The position numbers and the translations under genes are program-made. Below are positions 1 to 8,059 of a DNA stretch of 41,953 bases, piece by piece. The stretch comes from Candidatus Kerfeldbacteria bacterium RIFCSPHIGHO2_12_FULL_48_17 (GTDB lineage: Bacteria > Patescibacteriota > Patescibacteriia > HO2-48-17). The notes below the pieces were generated by a model. That model made no database searches, was not told the origin of the DNA, and saw only the letters and a program-made list of their open reading frames with translations. Every line of letters starts with the position of its first letter. Position 1 is the first letter of the stretch. Where the stretch lies: contig MHKD01000019.1 of NCBI GenBank assembly GCA_001818775.1, forward strand, positions 60,778 to 102,730. The letters are read 5' to 3'.

Positions 1-1368
1 ACTTATTTCTTTCACCGCCTGGCGCAGACGGAAGCCCAGGAAACTGGCTAAACTGAGGAAGAGCACGAATAAGAAACCGCTGAACATGTTAAAGCCGAGG
101 TACCACAGGCCGTATATAATGAGACCATATGATACGCCATACGACAGCAGGTACAGTATCTGGAGTAAGAAGAAGACAACGCCCTGCTTTCTGTCTTTCT
201 TCGGGGGCAGGAGGCTGATTTTATCGTCATAGATAATATTAAGGAGCGTGCTTTTGATTTTTTCAAGGTTTTCTTTTTTGGGAAACCGAATCGTAATGCC
301 CATGAATAACATCAGCAACGGCGGGAAACCGATGTTGATCTGCAGGGGGAGCATGTTGATTTCGTCATGCACATAGCGATCATAAGGAATCTCGAGCAGG
401 AGCGCCACGAGCATTTTGGTGAAGAAGATGTAAATGATGCTGCGTACGGCGCCGCGTCTGATTTTTTTCCTCACCGTCGTCAGTCTTTCGTCGTATACTT
501 TTTTAATTTCTTTTTCCACCCTGTCTTTGCTGTTGAGGAGATCAGCAAAATCTTCACCGTGCTTTTCAAGCAAGTCGCGCAGTATTATGAATATAATCGT
601 GTATTTTTTGGCCCAGCGCGTCAGCTCTTCGGTTTTTTTATGTTTAAAGTAGGTATCGAAGGTCTCGATGATAGGGCCGATGTTTTTGGCGACATGGTTG
701 ATGTAATCGGTTTTGGCCGTTTTCCATTCGGGAAAGTTTTTCAGAAACAGCCGGTATGTTATCAGGGATTTGTCCGCCTTCAAAAGTGACATCTGAATGG
801 CTGTGTACAGCATGACATAAAAGGGATCGCGTGAATCTTTCGGAAGGTCGCGGGGATAGTTGCGCAGGAAAATTTCATACATGTGGTCAGCTATGGCTTC
901 TTCTTTGTGGGGGCTGGCAAGTTCTGCTTCGATCTCACTGGCCGCTATACCCATCACCCATTTCAGGCGGCGTTGTCTTTCGCGCGCGCTGTGCTGTTTT
1001 TCAATGGTATTCAGGAGCCGATGATATTTTTCGATGATTTTTGCCACTTCACCGATGAGGGATTCGGGCAGGGTTTTGTTGGGGAGGTAACGCGCTCGGA
1101 TGAGCTCCAAAATCAAACTTTCGGCGACTTCTTTGGTTTTTTTCTGGAAGAAGAGCCGCCTGGACAGTATGCGGGATATGGCGTTTTTGCGGAGCAGGTG
1201 TTCCTCGCTGTAATCAAGGGCGCTGCGGATTTTTTCGTAAAAAAAGGAAGCCTTACTGACAATATCGTTGACCGTAATGGTCTCACCGTTTCTGTTGTGG
1301 TGTTTTAATGGTTGGAAGAGAATGTATTTTTGGTAGAGATCTCGAATCGCCGGTATTTTTTCGGTCAT
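1..1368 (-). CDS. Unrecognised multi-pass membrane protein (C-terminus cut by window edge)
   Basis: An uninterrupted minus-strand frame runs from an ATG at 1368 to the window edge, giving 456 residues without a stop. I do not recognise the family. Residues 1-300 are charged and helix-rich, with motifs such as RRLFFQKK and FLRNYPRD but no catalytic signature I can name. Four hydrophobic segments follow at about 307-327, 341-360, 396-425 and 429-447, so the protein looks like a large cytoplasmic helical domain followed by a membrane domain. The start is supported by a consensus promoter about 30 bases upstream and by the absence of a better Met. It is divergent from the gene at 1518. Large proteins of this kind without known function are common in CPR genomes, but the role is unknown. 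Confidence 0.8.
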   Translation of the reverse strand, partial: MTEKIPAIRDLYQKYILFQPLKHHNRNGETITVNDIVSKASFFYEKIRSALDYSEEHLLRKNAISRILSRRLFFQKKTKEVAESLILELIRARYLPNKTLPESLIGEVAKIIEKYHRLLNTIEKQHSARERQRRLKWVMGIAASEIEAELASPHKEEAIADHMYEIFLRNYPRDLPKDSRDPFYVMLYTAIQMSLLKADKSLITYRLFLKNFPEWKTAKTDYINHVAKNIGPIIETFDTYFKHKKTEELTRWAKKYTIIFIILRDLLEKHGEDFADLLNSKDRVEKEIKKVYDERLTTVRKKIRRGAVRSIIYIFFTKMLVALLLEIPYDRYVHDEINMLPLQINIGFPPLLMLFMGITIRFPKKENLEKIKSTLLNIIYDDKISLLPPKKDRKQGVVFFLLQILYLLSYGVSYGLIIYGLWYLGFNMFSGFLFVLFLSLASFLGFRLRQAVKEIS

Positions 1369-1399
1369 AAACGGTTTTGGTGTTGGAAATAGTTTCTTT

Positions 1400-1428
1400 A
1401 TTATACTTTTTTTTGTGTATTTTTTCAA
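1400..1428 (-). promoter_or_regulatory. Sigma70-type promoter for the membrane-protein gene ending upstream
   Basis: Read on the minus strand this is TTGAAA, a 17-base spacer, then TATAAT (a perfect -10). The expected transcription start lies near 1393, giving a leader of about 25 bases before the ATG at 1368. Confidence 0.75.
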
Positions 1429-1480
1429 GTTTTTTGCCGGTGGTGGTGGCTGGCTCACGACTGGCCTTTTTTGCGAAAGT

Positions 1481-1489
1481 TGGTATAAT
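1481..1489 (+). promoter_or_regulatory. Extended -10 promoter for the gene at 1518
   Basis: TGG followed by TATAAT forms an extended -10 element (TGnTATAAT) 28 bases before the ATG at 1518. No good -35 is visible 17 bases upstream, as expected for extended -10 promoters. Confidence 0.6.
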
Positions 1490-1517
1490 AGCGGTACTTG
1501 ATTCTAAAATTATTGGT

Positions 1518-1838
1518 ATGCATGACGATCGCTGGGCAAAGGTTTTGGCCCATCTTAAACAGAATTATGAGGTTATCGAACATAAGGGACCGGAAGTAAC
1601 GCCGGAAGATGAAGGTGTGCTGAAGGAAGTTGTCGAATTGCGGGGGAAAAAGGGGCGTACCCGTTTTGAGCGGTATACGCGGGTGGCTGAGGTCGAGGAT
1701 CCGCTCGATACCTCGCGTGCTGATGATTGGTTGTTTTCCGAGAAGGCCATCACCAGCTATATCCGTGGTTATCGTTTTAATCAGACAACACAGGAATGGG
1801 AGGAGTTTGATGTCCGTGATATGTTTTTCAAACTATGA
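1518..1838 (+). CDS. Small CPR-type protein, paralogue of the 4562 gene
   Basis: A 106-residue soluble protein of unknown function. The frame is open from 1377, but the first 47 codons overlap the promoter and encode an implausible hydrophobic leader, so I place the start at the ATG at 1518, just after an extended -10. It begins MHDDRW and carries a GxxGxxRFE segment near the middle and a WEEFDVRDMFF ending. A second 106-residue protein at 4562 has the same start (HDRW), the same central GxxGxxRLE and the same WEE ending, so the two are paralogues. The stop overlaps the next gene's start by four bases (ATGA), implying translational coupling. No signal peptide or membrane segment is seen. Confidence 0.8.
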   Translation: MHDDRWAKVLAHLKQNYEVIEHKGPEVTPEDEGVLKEVVELRGKKGRTRFERYTRVAEVEDPLDTSRADDWLFSEKAITSYIRGYRFNQTTQEWEEFDVRDMFFKL

Positions 1839-2236
1839 AGAAGGTTTTGGTGTTTGGTACGTTTGACGGCATTCATCAGGGACACCAATGCCTTTTTCGT
1901 GAGGCGAAAAAATATGGAGACAGGTTGTATGTGGTGGTTGCCCTTGATGTGACGGTTGAACGGGTGAAGGGGCGTAAACCCCGTTTGAGCCAGCAGAATC
2001 GGTTGCGTGAAGTTGCCCGGCAGCCGGAGGTGGATGAGGCATTGCTCGGAAATCCGGGCGATAAGTATGCCGTCATCGAACAGGTTCGTCCTGACGTTAT
2101 TTGTTTAGGGTATGATCAGAAGGCGTTTGTAGGCACGCTCGGCGAAGCGTTGATGATGCGGGGGTTATCGGTGCGTATGGTTCGCCTCAAGCCGTTTCAT
2201 CCTGAGCGATATAAATCTTCACTTCTTCACTTATAA
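1835..2236 (+). CDS. Cytidylyltransferase-like nucleotidyltransferase
   Basis: A 133-residue protein of the HxGH-type nucleotidyltransferase superfamily (TagD, phosphopantetheine adenylyltransferase and archaeal FAD synthetase RibL relatives). The N-terminal GTFDGIHQGH carries the nucleotide-binding motif His14-x-Gly-His17, as in glycerol-3-phosphate cytidylyltransferase and archaeal FAD synthetase. The length matches these small single-domain enzymes. The C-terminal substrate motif is only weakly matched (RYKSSLL where relatives have an ISST-type sequence), so the acceptor (glycerol-3-phosphate, FMN or other) cannot be assigned. The start overlaps the preceding stop by ATGA. It may supply a cofactor or a CDP-alcohol. 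Confidence 0.8.
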   Translation: MKKVLVFGTFDGIHQGHQCLFREAKKYGDRLYVVVALDVTVERVKGRKPRLSQQNRLREVARQPEVDEALLGNPGDKYAVIEQVRPDVICLGYDQKAFVGTLGEALMMRGLSVRMVRLKPFHPERYKSSLLHL

Positions 2237-2241
2237 GAGAT

Positions 2242-2880
2242 ATGAAAACATTTTCACTTATTTTTTTTCTTTCTGTCGCCGTTTTTTCTTTTTCCGGCTG
2301 CGGGTCGAGGAATAGCTCCAGAATTTTCTCTAACACTAACGCTTCAACCATGAATAATGCTTCCAGTCCTTCACTTAGCAGCAACACCAATGCCACCAAA
2401 GCCATTATCAAAACCAGCCAGGGGGATATATCGGTTGCCTTTTTTGATCAGGATGCGCCCAATACGGTTAAGAATTTTGTAAAACTCGCCCAGTCGGGTT
2501 TTTACGACGGTATACTTTGGCATCGTGTGATCCCTGATTTCATGATTCAGACCGGTGATCCGCTGACCAAGAGCCAGCCAGATAATTGGCCGGTGCATGG
2601 GACTGGTGATCCCGGGTATGCGTTTGCTGATGAGTTTAATAATCACAAGGTGGTGCGCGGTGCCGTGGCCATGGCCAACAGCGGTCCTGATACCAACGGC
2701 AGCCAGTTTTTTATTGTCACGGCTGAGGCGACGCCGTGGCTTGACGGCAAGCATACGGTTTTTGGCGAAGTCACCGCGGGTATGGACGTGGTTGATGCCA
2801 TTTCCCAGGCTCAGACTGATGCCAATAATCATCCGCTTGCCGATATCAAGATAGTTTCCATAAAATTTGTAAATCCTTAG
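2242..2880 (+). CDS. Cyclophilin-type peptidyl-prolyl isomerase, predicted lipoprotein
   Basis: A 212-residue secreted isomerase. The N-terminus is a lipoprotein signal peptide with a lipobox ending at Cys20 (FSGC), followed by a Ser/Asn-rich tether to about residue 52. Residues 54-211 are a cyclophilin domain with WHRVIPDFMIQTGDP (Arg95, Phe100, Gln103 of the active site), MANSGPDTNGSQFFI at 144-158 and LDGKHTVFGEV at 168-178. It should catalyse cis-trans isomerisation of Xaa-Pro bonds on the outer face of the membrane, helping exported proteins fold. It lies five bases after the preceding gene and two bases before xseA, so it is probably co-transcribed with both. Confidence 0.93.
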   Translation: MKTFSLIFFLSVAVFSFSGCGSRNSSRIFSNTNASTMNNASSPSLSSNTNATKAIIKTSQGDISVAFFDQDAPNTVKNFVKLAQSGFYDGILWHRVIPDFMIQTGDPLTKSQPDNWPVHGTGDPGYAFADEFNNHKVVRGAVAMANSGPDTNGSQFFIVTAEATPWLDGKHTVFGEVTAGMDVVDAISQAQTDANNHPLADIKIVSIKFVNP

Positions 2881-2882
2881 AC

Positions 2883-4178
2883 GTGGATATTCTTACGCCA
2901 AATGATTTTGGAAGTGAACGCGTTTACTCTGTAGCCGAGTTTAACCGTTTTGTTGATGAGATTCTGAGTCAGGATTTGTATCGTGTTCGGGGCGAGGTGA
3001 GTGGGTATAAGGTTATTCAGAATCGTTGGGTGACGTTTGATCTCAAGGATGAGGAGAGTAAGCTGTCGTGTTTTTTGAGTGTGTATCAATTAAGTGAGCC
3101 GATTACGGACGGCATGGAAATCATAGCTGTTGGTTCGCCTGGTGTGTATGTTCCGTTTGGTCGCTACACCTTTAGAGTCAAGAATGTTCAGTTGGTAGGT
3201 GAAGGTGCTTTGCGCCGCGCTTTTGAGCTGACCAAGCGGAAACTTGCCGCTGAGGGTTTGTTTGACGAGCAGTTTAAGAAACAGCCGCTCCGGATTCCGG
3301 AAACCATTGGCCTTATCACTTCCGAAGATGCAGCTGCGTATACCGATGTTTTGCGTATTCTCAAAAATCGCTGGTCACAGCTGACGATTTATTTTTATCA
3401 TGTGCAGGTTCAGGGTGAGCGTTCGCCGTTGCAGATTACGGAAGTCCTTGATTGGTTTAACAGGTATCAGCCTGTTGATGTGATCATTCTCACGCGCGGT
3501 GGCGGCAGCCTGGAAGATTTGCAATCGTTTAATAGCGAGGCGGTGTGTCGGGCGGTCTTTGCTTCGCGTATTCCGGTTATCAGCGCCGTTGGACATGAGC
3601 GTGACGTTACCCTCGTTGATTTTGTCGCCGATGTGCGCGCCAGTACTCCTTCCAATGCGGCTGAGATAGCGGTTCCTGATAGGCGAGAAGTTTTGGAACA
3701 TGTGCGCGTTTTGGAACGTGATATGCTCGTTTTTCTGCAGAAGCATACGGAGGAAGCCAAACAGCAGGCGCGGCATATACTTAATCGCTTGCGGTTTGCC
3801 ATGAATCAGCGACTGGTGTACTTCCAGGAACTTTCACATCGAATTGCTGTTTCGGTGCGGATTTTGGCCAGGCGGCTGGAATTTTTTCAGACGTCACTGG
3901 CTGATTGGCGGAAGCGTTCCGTGCGCGCTTTTCAGGGCAAGTACGAAGTTGTTCAGGAACATGTCCATACACTGAACAAGCATCTGGAGTATTTGCATCC
4001 CAAGTTTCCTTTGCGGCGCGGTTTTTCCATAACACGCACGAGCGCCGGGAAGGTGATTCGATCTGCGCGTGAAGTGCGGATTTCACAGGAAATTATGACC
4101 GAGTTTCAACACGGTGCCGTCCAGTCCCGGGTGAGAAAAATTTTTAAGAATGGCCATGTCGGTCACCAGAAAGAATAG
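2883..4178 (+). CDS. xseA: Exodeoxyribonuclease VII large subunit
   Basis: A 431-residue protein with a GTG start two bases after the cyclophilin stop. Residues 14-110 match the N-terminal OB-fold that binds single-stranded DNA (YSVAEFNRFVDEIL, then RVRGEVSGYK). The catalytic domain has RGGGSLEDL at 205-213, AVGHERD at 235-241 and RASTPSNAAE at 252-261. A long helical region follows and the protein ends with the conserved PLRRGFSITR segment. Length is slightly below that of E. coli XseA. With XseB it degrades single-stranded DNA to oligonucleotides. xseB lies 65 bases downstream, separated by an intercistronic hairpin. Confidence 0.96.
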   Translation: MDILTPNDFGSERVYSVAEFNRFVDEILSQDLYRVRGEVSGYKVIQNRWVTFDLKDEESKLSCFLSVYQLSEPITDGMEIIAVGSPGVYVPFGRYTFRVKNVQLVGEGALRRAFELTKRKLAAEGLFDEQFKKQPLRIPETIGLITSEDAAAYTDVLRILKNRWSQLTIYFYHVQVQGERSPLQITEVLDWFNRYQPVDVIILTRGGGSLEDLQSFNSEAVCRAVFASRIPVISAVGHERDVTLVDFVADVRASTPSNAAEIAVPDRREVLEHVRVLERDMLVFLQKHTEEAKQQARHILNRLRFAMNQRLVYFQELSHRIAVSVRILARRLEFFQTSLADWRKRSVRAFQGKYEVVQEHVHTLNKHLEYLHPKFPLRRGFSITRTSAGKVIRSAREVRISQEIMTEFQHGAVQSRVRKIFKNGHVGHQKE

Positions 4179-4200
4179 ATTTTGTCTATAGACAGAATCT
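4177..4200. repeat. 24-base imperfect palindrome between xseA and xseB
   Basis: Arms AGATTTTGTC and GACAGAATCT flank a central TATA. The single mismatch becomes a G-U wobble in RNA, so a 10-bp stem with a four-base loop can form. It overlaps the xseA stop codon and has no T-run after it, so it looks like an RNA-processing or stability hairpin, or a protein-binding palindrome, rather than a terminator. Confidence 0.6.
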
Positions 4201-4243
4201 GGCGCGCGCGAAAAAATATTTATTTCTAATCTAACAATTTTTT

Positions 4244-4450
4244 ATGTCAGAGAAAAAAATGACACTCCGTGAATCACTTCACAAACTCGAAAGTATCGCC
4301 GAAGAACTGGAGAGTGATACCCTTGATTTGGAAAAGGGGTTGGAAAAATATGAACAGGGTTTGCGATTGGCGAAAGAAGTTGAGAAACGATTGCAGACCG
4401 TCGATAACAGGGTCAAAAAAATTCAGAAAAGTTTCGAACAGGAAGCATAG
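4244..4450 (+). CDS. xseB: Exodeoxyribonuclease VII small subunit
   Basis: A 68-residue acidic helical protein with the XseB pattern: TLRESLHKLESIAEELES, then LDLEKGLEKYEQGLRLAKEV, then a C-terminal coiled helix. Length and arrangement are typical of the family. It binds the XseA helical region to form exonuclease VII. The start is the first Met after a T-rich stretch (TTTTTT directly before ATG) and no Shine-Dalgarno sequence is visible. The pairing with xseA makes the assignment secure. Confidence 0.95.
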   Translation: MSEKKMTLRESLHKLESIAEELESDTLDLEKGLEKYEQGLRLAKEVEKRLQTVDNRVKKIQKSFEQEA

Positions 4451-4503
4451 GTGTGGAATTCTGTGAGGCTGCGTGGTGCGGGCGGGTTTTGTGATGGTTG
4501 GGG

Positions 4504-4532
4504 TTGATTTTTTTTACGAAAAATAGCATAAT
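4504..4532 (+). promoter_or_regulatory. Promoter for the 4562 gene
   Basis: TTGATT, 17-base spacer, CATAAT. The start point would be near 4539, leaving a leader of about 23 bases before the ATG at 4562. Confidence 0.55.
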
Positions 4533-4561
4533 GAATAAGAATCTATTGAGAATTTGAACCG

Positions 4562-4882
4562 ATGACACACGATCGCTGGATAGAGGTAAAAAATAATATC
4601 CTCGAGCAGTTTGCGGTGAATGACCAGGGGAAAGAGGAATATGCCGACCAACCCGGTTTTTTTGAGTTTATTGACTTTATGGGCCCGATGGGAGAAATGC
4701 GACTGGAGTGGTCGCATACTCCCCGGATTGTTGATAGGCGCGGTCATACGGCCCGCCGCGGTGGAGCTCACGTCAGGGAAGAAGTGGTGTATTCTGATCA
4801 AGACTTTGTTGAGGCACTCCATCTTTTCAAGATTGGCGGAGACGGTGGCTGGGAGGAAGTTCACAATTCACTATTTTCATAA
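4562..4882 (+). CDS. Small CPR-type protein, paralogue of the 1518 gene
   Basis: A 106-residue soluble protein of unknown function, the same length as the product at 1518. Both share the N-terminal HDRW, a central GxxGxxRLEW/RFERY block, a tyrosine in the last third (VVYSDQDFV here) and a WEE motif close to the C-terminus. Otherwise they are well diverged. It has its own promoter and lies two bases before the YdjM-like gene, which may be co-transcribed. No signal peptide or known motif is seen. Confidence 0.8.
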   Translation: MTHDRWIEVKNNILEQFAVNDQGKEEYADQPGFFEFIDFMGPMGEMRLEWSHTPRIVDRRGHTARRGGAHVREEVVYSDQDFVEALHLFKIGGDGGWEEVHNSLFS

Positions 4883-4884
4883 CT

Positions 4885-6138
4885 ATGCTGTTTGCACACG
4901 GTCCCCTTGGCGCGCTTTTGTCCGATCGGTCCATCCGCATGTGGTGGAAAGGAAAAATCACTCCCAGACAGAAGTGGATTTTGTTGCTCCTCGGTTTTAT
5001 TGGCGGTATTTTTCCTGATGTCGATTTATTGTATTACTACCTGGTCGATGCGAGTACACCGCACCGCGAATTTATCACCCATTCTTTTTTTATTTACGTT
5101 GCCGTGTTCGTTGTTTTGTATTTTGTGGCGGCCGTGTTTGTGAAAAAGCCGGTTTTCAAAATGGCCGTGATGATATTTTTCATCGGCGTTGTTAGTCATC
5201 TTGCGGTTGATTCCATTTTGGCGGAGGTGTCGTGGTTTTTTCCTTTTTCCCGTCGTTTGTATGGTTTGAGTAATTTTTCCGCATTGCGGCCGTGGTTGTT
5301 TTCGGTGAATTTTGCGCTGGAGTTTGTTTTTACCGGACTGTTTTTTTTACTTTTGATTTCTTTCGCGTCCTGGTCTCTGGTACGTAAGCGCGCGCTCATA
5401 GCGGTCGTTGCGGTTGGTGTGGTGATCGCTTCTCTTGGTACGTTTTGGTTTGATGGGCACAATTTGGTTTTTGATTTGAACACTCCTTTTCTTGACATGG
5501 ATGGTGACGGCATTGCGAACCGTGCCGATGTCGACATGGATGGTGACGGTTTGGTGAACAGTCGTGACTTTGATGCTGATGGCAATGATACCGACAATAT
5601 TGATCAGTTGTCTCAAGGGCCTGACTTTTCCAATGTTTGGTATGACCCGACTGACGGCGGTCTTATCGAGATTCCGCAGCGTCTTGGGTTGCCGACCACC
5701 CCTTTCTTCATTCATCATATTTATGGAGGTTTGGGTGTTCCTTTGGCGGCTGAAATGCAGGAAGATTACGCTCTGTTGGCGGAAGGCTATGAGTATCCGC
5801 CCAGCAGCAGCCGGTTTGATAATTCGGTGGCAAATATAAAAACGTGGCTGTCTCATTCCGGCAGACTCCTTCCGGCCGAGAAACTGGCGCACTATCAGCC
5901 GGGTGATATTTTCTTTTTTGGCGACGGCCCTGATCCGGATGGCGGCGATGGTGATGGCGATGGTGATGCCCACGCGGCCATCGTCAGAAATATTTCCGAG
6001 AATGGACGCGTTATGATGCTGGAGGCGGACAGGCAGCGGGGTGTCGGTCTTCATACACTTGATGATATTATACGTGGTGAAGGCGAGCCTGTTTTCATCG
6101 GCAGAATGCTGTTTCCGATAACCAATGAAGATTTTTGA
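4885..6138 (+). CDS. YdjM-like membrane metal hydrolase fused to Ca-binding repeats and an amidase-like domain
   Basis: A 417-residue multi-domain protein. Residues 1-190 match membrane-bound metal-dependent hydrolases of the YdjM/DUF457 type: GFIGGIFPDVD (Asp45, Asp47), a His60-Arg61 pair, ITHS at 64-67 and SHLAVD at 104-109, interleaved with about five membrane segments. Residues 203-235 carry thrombospondin type 3-like DxDxDG calcium-binding repeats (DMDGDG twice, then DFDADG). Residues 262-417 form an exported-looking domain with QPGDIFFFGD at 338-347 and DAHAAIV at 361-367, a Gly-Asp...His arrangement recalling NlpC/P60 or CHAP-type peptidoglycan amidases. I could not place a catalytic Cys, so enzymatic activity there is uncertain. 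The domain order suggests a membrane anchor holding an extracellular Ca-dependent module. It lies three bases before uppP. Confidence 0.75.
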   Translation: MLFAHGPLGALLSDRSIRMWWKGKITPRQKWILLLLGFIGGIFPDVDLLYYYLVDASTPHREFITHSFFIYVAVFVVLYFVAAVFVKKPVFKMAVMIFFIGVVSHLAVDSILAEVSWFFPFSRRLYGLSNFSALRPWLFSVNFALEFVFTGLFFLLLISFASWSLVRKRALIAVVAVGVVIASLGTFWFDGHNLVFDLNTPFLDMDGDGIANRADVDMDGDGLVNSRDFDADGNDTDNIDQLSQGPDFSNVWYDPTDGGLIEIPQRLGLPTTPFFIHHIYGGLGVPLAAEMQEDYALLAEGYEYPPSSSRFDNSVANIKTWLSHSGRLLPAEKLAHYQPGDIFFFGDGPDPDGGDGDGDGDAHAAIVRNISENGRVMMLEADRQRGVGLHTLDDIIRGEGEPVFIGRMLFPITNEDF

Positions 6139-6141
6139 TGT

Positions 6142-6957
6142 ATGAGTGAAATTTTTTCAAGTGTTGTTTTGGGCATTGTGCAGGGTGCGACTGAGTTTAT
6201 TCCGATATCATCTTCGGGGCACCTCCTGCTGTTTCATAATGTTTTTGGTTTTCGCGTCGAGCAGGATCTTTTTTTTGATGTGGCGCTGCATGTCGGGACA
6301 CTGCTTGCGCTGCTTGTGTATTTTCGCAGTGATGTTTACAACCTTCTGCGGGCCTGGTTCACGACCCTGTTCACCCCCCGACGTTTTCAGGATCCGCAGA
6401 GTCGTCTGGCCTGGTTTATTCTGCTTGGTACGATTCCGGCCGCCCTTGTCGGTTATTTTTTTGAAGACATCATTGATCTTTATTTCCGCAGCAGTTGGGT
6501 GGTGGTTCTCATGTTGATTCTGATTGGCATTTGTTTTTTGCTTTTTGATCGGGATGCCAAAAAAATGATCGCGCTTGACGTTTTGACACCAAAATCAGCT
6601 TTTTTTATCGGTGTAGCCCAGGCGCTCGCCCTTATACCCGGCACGTCCCGTTCCGGTATCACCATTATCGCTGCCCGTGTTGCTGGTCTCGACAGAAAGG
6701 CGGCGGCCCGTTTTTCTTTTTTGCTCTCGCTTCCCATTGTCGCCGGCGCCGGTTTGAAAAAAGCGTTTGATAGCGATATACTCAGTTTGCAGTCCGGACA
6801 GTTTCTTGCGCTGGTGGTTGGCGTGTGCGTATCCGCCGCCGTTGGTTTACTAGCCATACGTTTTCTTATGAAGTTTTTGGAGAAGTATTCACTGCGGGTA
6901 TTTGCCTATTATCGGTTGGCGCTGGCGGCTTTTATTATTATAATTTTACTTGTATGA
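6142..6957 (+). CDS. uppP: Undecaprenyl-diphosphatase (BacA family)
   Basis: A 271-residue integral membrane phosphatase that converts undecaprenyl diphosphate to the monophosphate, recycling the lipid carrier for peptidoglycan and glycan assembly. Both family motifs are present: QGATEFIPISSSGH at 14-27 (Glu18, His27) and PGTSRSG at 166-172 (Arg170). The length is usual for BacA. The stop overlaps the start of the guanylyltransferase gene by four bases. The many glycan genes in this window would depend on this carrier. Confidence 0.97.
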   Translation: MSEIFSSVVLGIVQGATEFIPISSSGHLLLFHNVFGFRVEQDLFFDVALHVGTLLALLVYFRSDVYNLLRAWFTTLFTPRRFQDPQSRLAWFILLGTIPAALVGYFFEDIIDLYFRSSWVVVLMLILIGICFLLFDRDAKKMIALDVLTPKSAFFIGVAQALALIPGTSRSGITIIAARVAGLDRKAAARFSFLLSLPIVAGAGLKKAFDSDILSLQSGQFLALVVGVCVSAAVGLLAIRFLMKFLEKYSLRVFAYYRLALAAFIIIILLV

Positions 6958-8042
6958 AAATAGTCATTCGTGCCGGTGGCGTTGGTTCGCGCCTGTGGCC
7001 TGTGAGCCGGGAGAATCACCCAAAACAGTTTCAATCCATACTTGGCGATACAACTTTGCTGCAGAGTACCGTCAAGCGTATTACTAAAGCAGCCGGAAGT
7101 GTCGGAAATATTTTTATTTCGATAGCGTCGAAACACAAATCCCTGCTCCTTCAGCAGATTCCAAAGGTTAAGGCGCACAATATTATTCTTGAGCCGGCGA
7201 GTAAAAATACCGGCCCGGCGATTTGTTTGGAATCATGTTTTTTGGCCAAACGCGGTGTTTCGGCTGATACGGTTATTGCCACCATTCCCTCCGATGATTA
7301 CATATCGAACGATCAGGCGTTTTGCGATCTTTTGCGGGCCGCGGAGAAATTTTTGAACAGCAACCCGGATTATATTGTGACTCCGGGTGTGAAGCCGACC
7401 AAGGTTGATACCGGTTTTAGTTATATTAAATCAGGTGATAAGTTGATGGAAGTCGGCGAAGAGAGAATTTTTTCCGTCGAAGATTGGGTGGAAAAGCCTT
7501 CCTATCATTACTGCGAACAGCTCGTAGCCGGCGGTCTGCACTACTATCACATGGGTATTTATATCTGGAAGCTTGGGCGGGTTTTGAAACTTTTTGAGCA
7601 GTATCAACCAAAGATGCTTGAAGTCTGCCGCAAGGTCGCCGATATTTTGACGGGTGACGGTGATGTTGCCGAAGCGGCGACGTTGTATGAGGGTTTGGAA
7701 AAAGTTTCGATAGAAGGCGCCATTACGGATAAGGTTGATAAAATTGCCATGAGTGTTTCCAACCGTATGGGTTGGAGTGATGTGGGAAAGTGGTATGTTT
7801 TAAAAGATATCATACCGAATGATGAAAATCATAATGCTTTTCAGGGTGATGTTTTGGCGCTCGACACGACGAACACCTTGGTTTCGGCGCCCAAGGGCAA
7901 GTTAGTCGCCACCCTTGGCGTAAAAGATGTGGTGATTGTGGATACCGGTGATGCTTTGTTGGTGGCGAATCTGGGTCGTTCGGGTGAGGTCAAAGATATT
8001 GTTGAAAAATTGAAGCGCGACGGGCGCAAAGATTATTTGTAG
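6954..8042 (+). CDS. Mannose-1-phosphate guanylyltransferase (short, single-domain type)
   Basis: A 362-residue enzyme making GDP-mannose from mannose-1-phosphate and GTP. The nucleotide-binding signature AGGVGSRLWPVSR is at 7-19 with Lys24 following, EPASKNTGPAI at 80-90, PSDDYI at 112-117 and VEKP at 179-182. It lacks the C-terminal phosphomannose isomerase domain of bifunctional ManC. The frame is open from 6825, but the ATG at 6954 gives the family N-terminus (MKIVIRAGG) and an ATGA overlap with uppP. GDP-mannose would feed the glycosyltransferases further along the window. Activity toward another sugar phosphate cannot be excluded. Confidence 0.92.
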   Translation: MKIVIRAGGVGSRLWPVSRENHPKQFQSILGDTTLLQSTVKRITKAAGSVGNIFISIASKHKSLLLQQIPKVKAHNIILEPASKNTGPAICLESCFLAKRGVSADTVIATIPSDDYISNDQAFCDLLRAAEKFLNSNPDYIVTPGVKPTKVDTGFSYIKSGDKLMEVGEERIFSVEDWVEKPSYHYCEQLVAGGLHYYHMGIYIWKLGRVLKLFEQYQPKMLEVCRKVADILTGDGDVAEAATLYEGLEKVSIEGAITDKVDKIAMSVSNRMGWSDVGKWYVLKDIIPNDENHNAFQGDVLALDTTNTLVSAPKGKLVATLGVKDVVIVDTGDALLVANLGRSGEVKDIVEKLKRDGRKDYL

Positions 8043-8059
8043 AGCTCATCTCTTAACCT

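Noticed and set aside
367-1308. Plus-strand ORFs of 68-141 codons
   Set aside because: They are antisense shadows of the long minus-strand membrane-protein frame that runs to the window edge.
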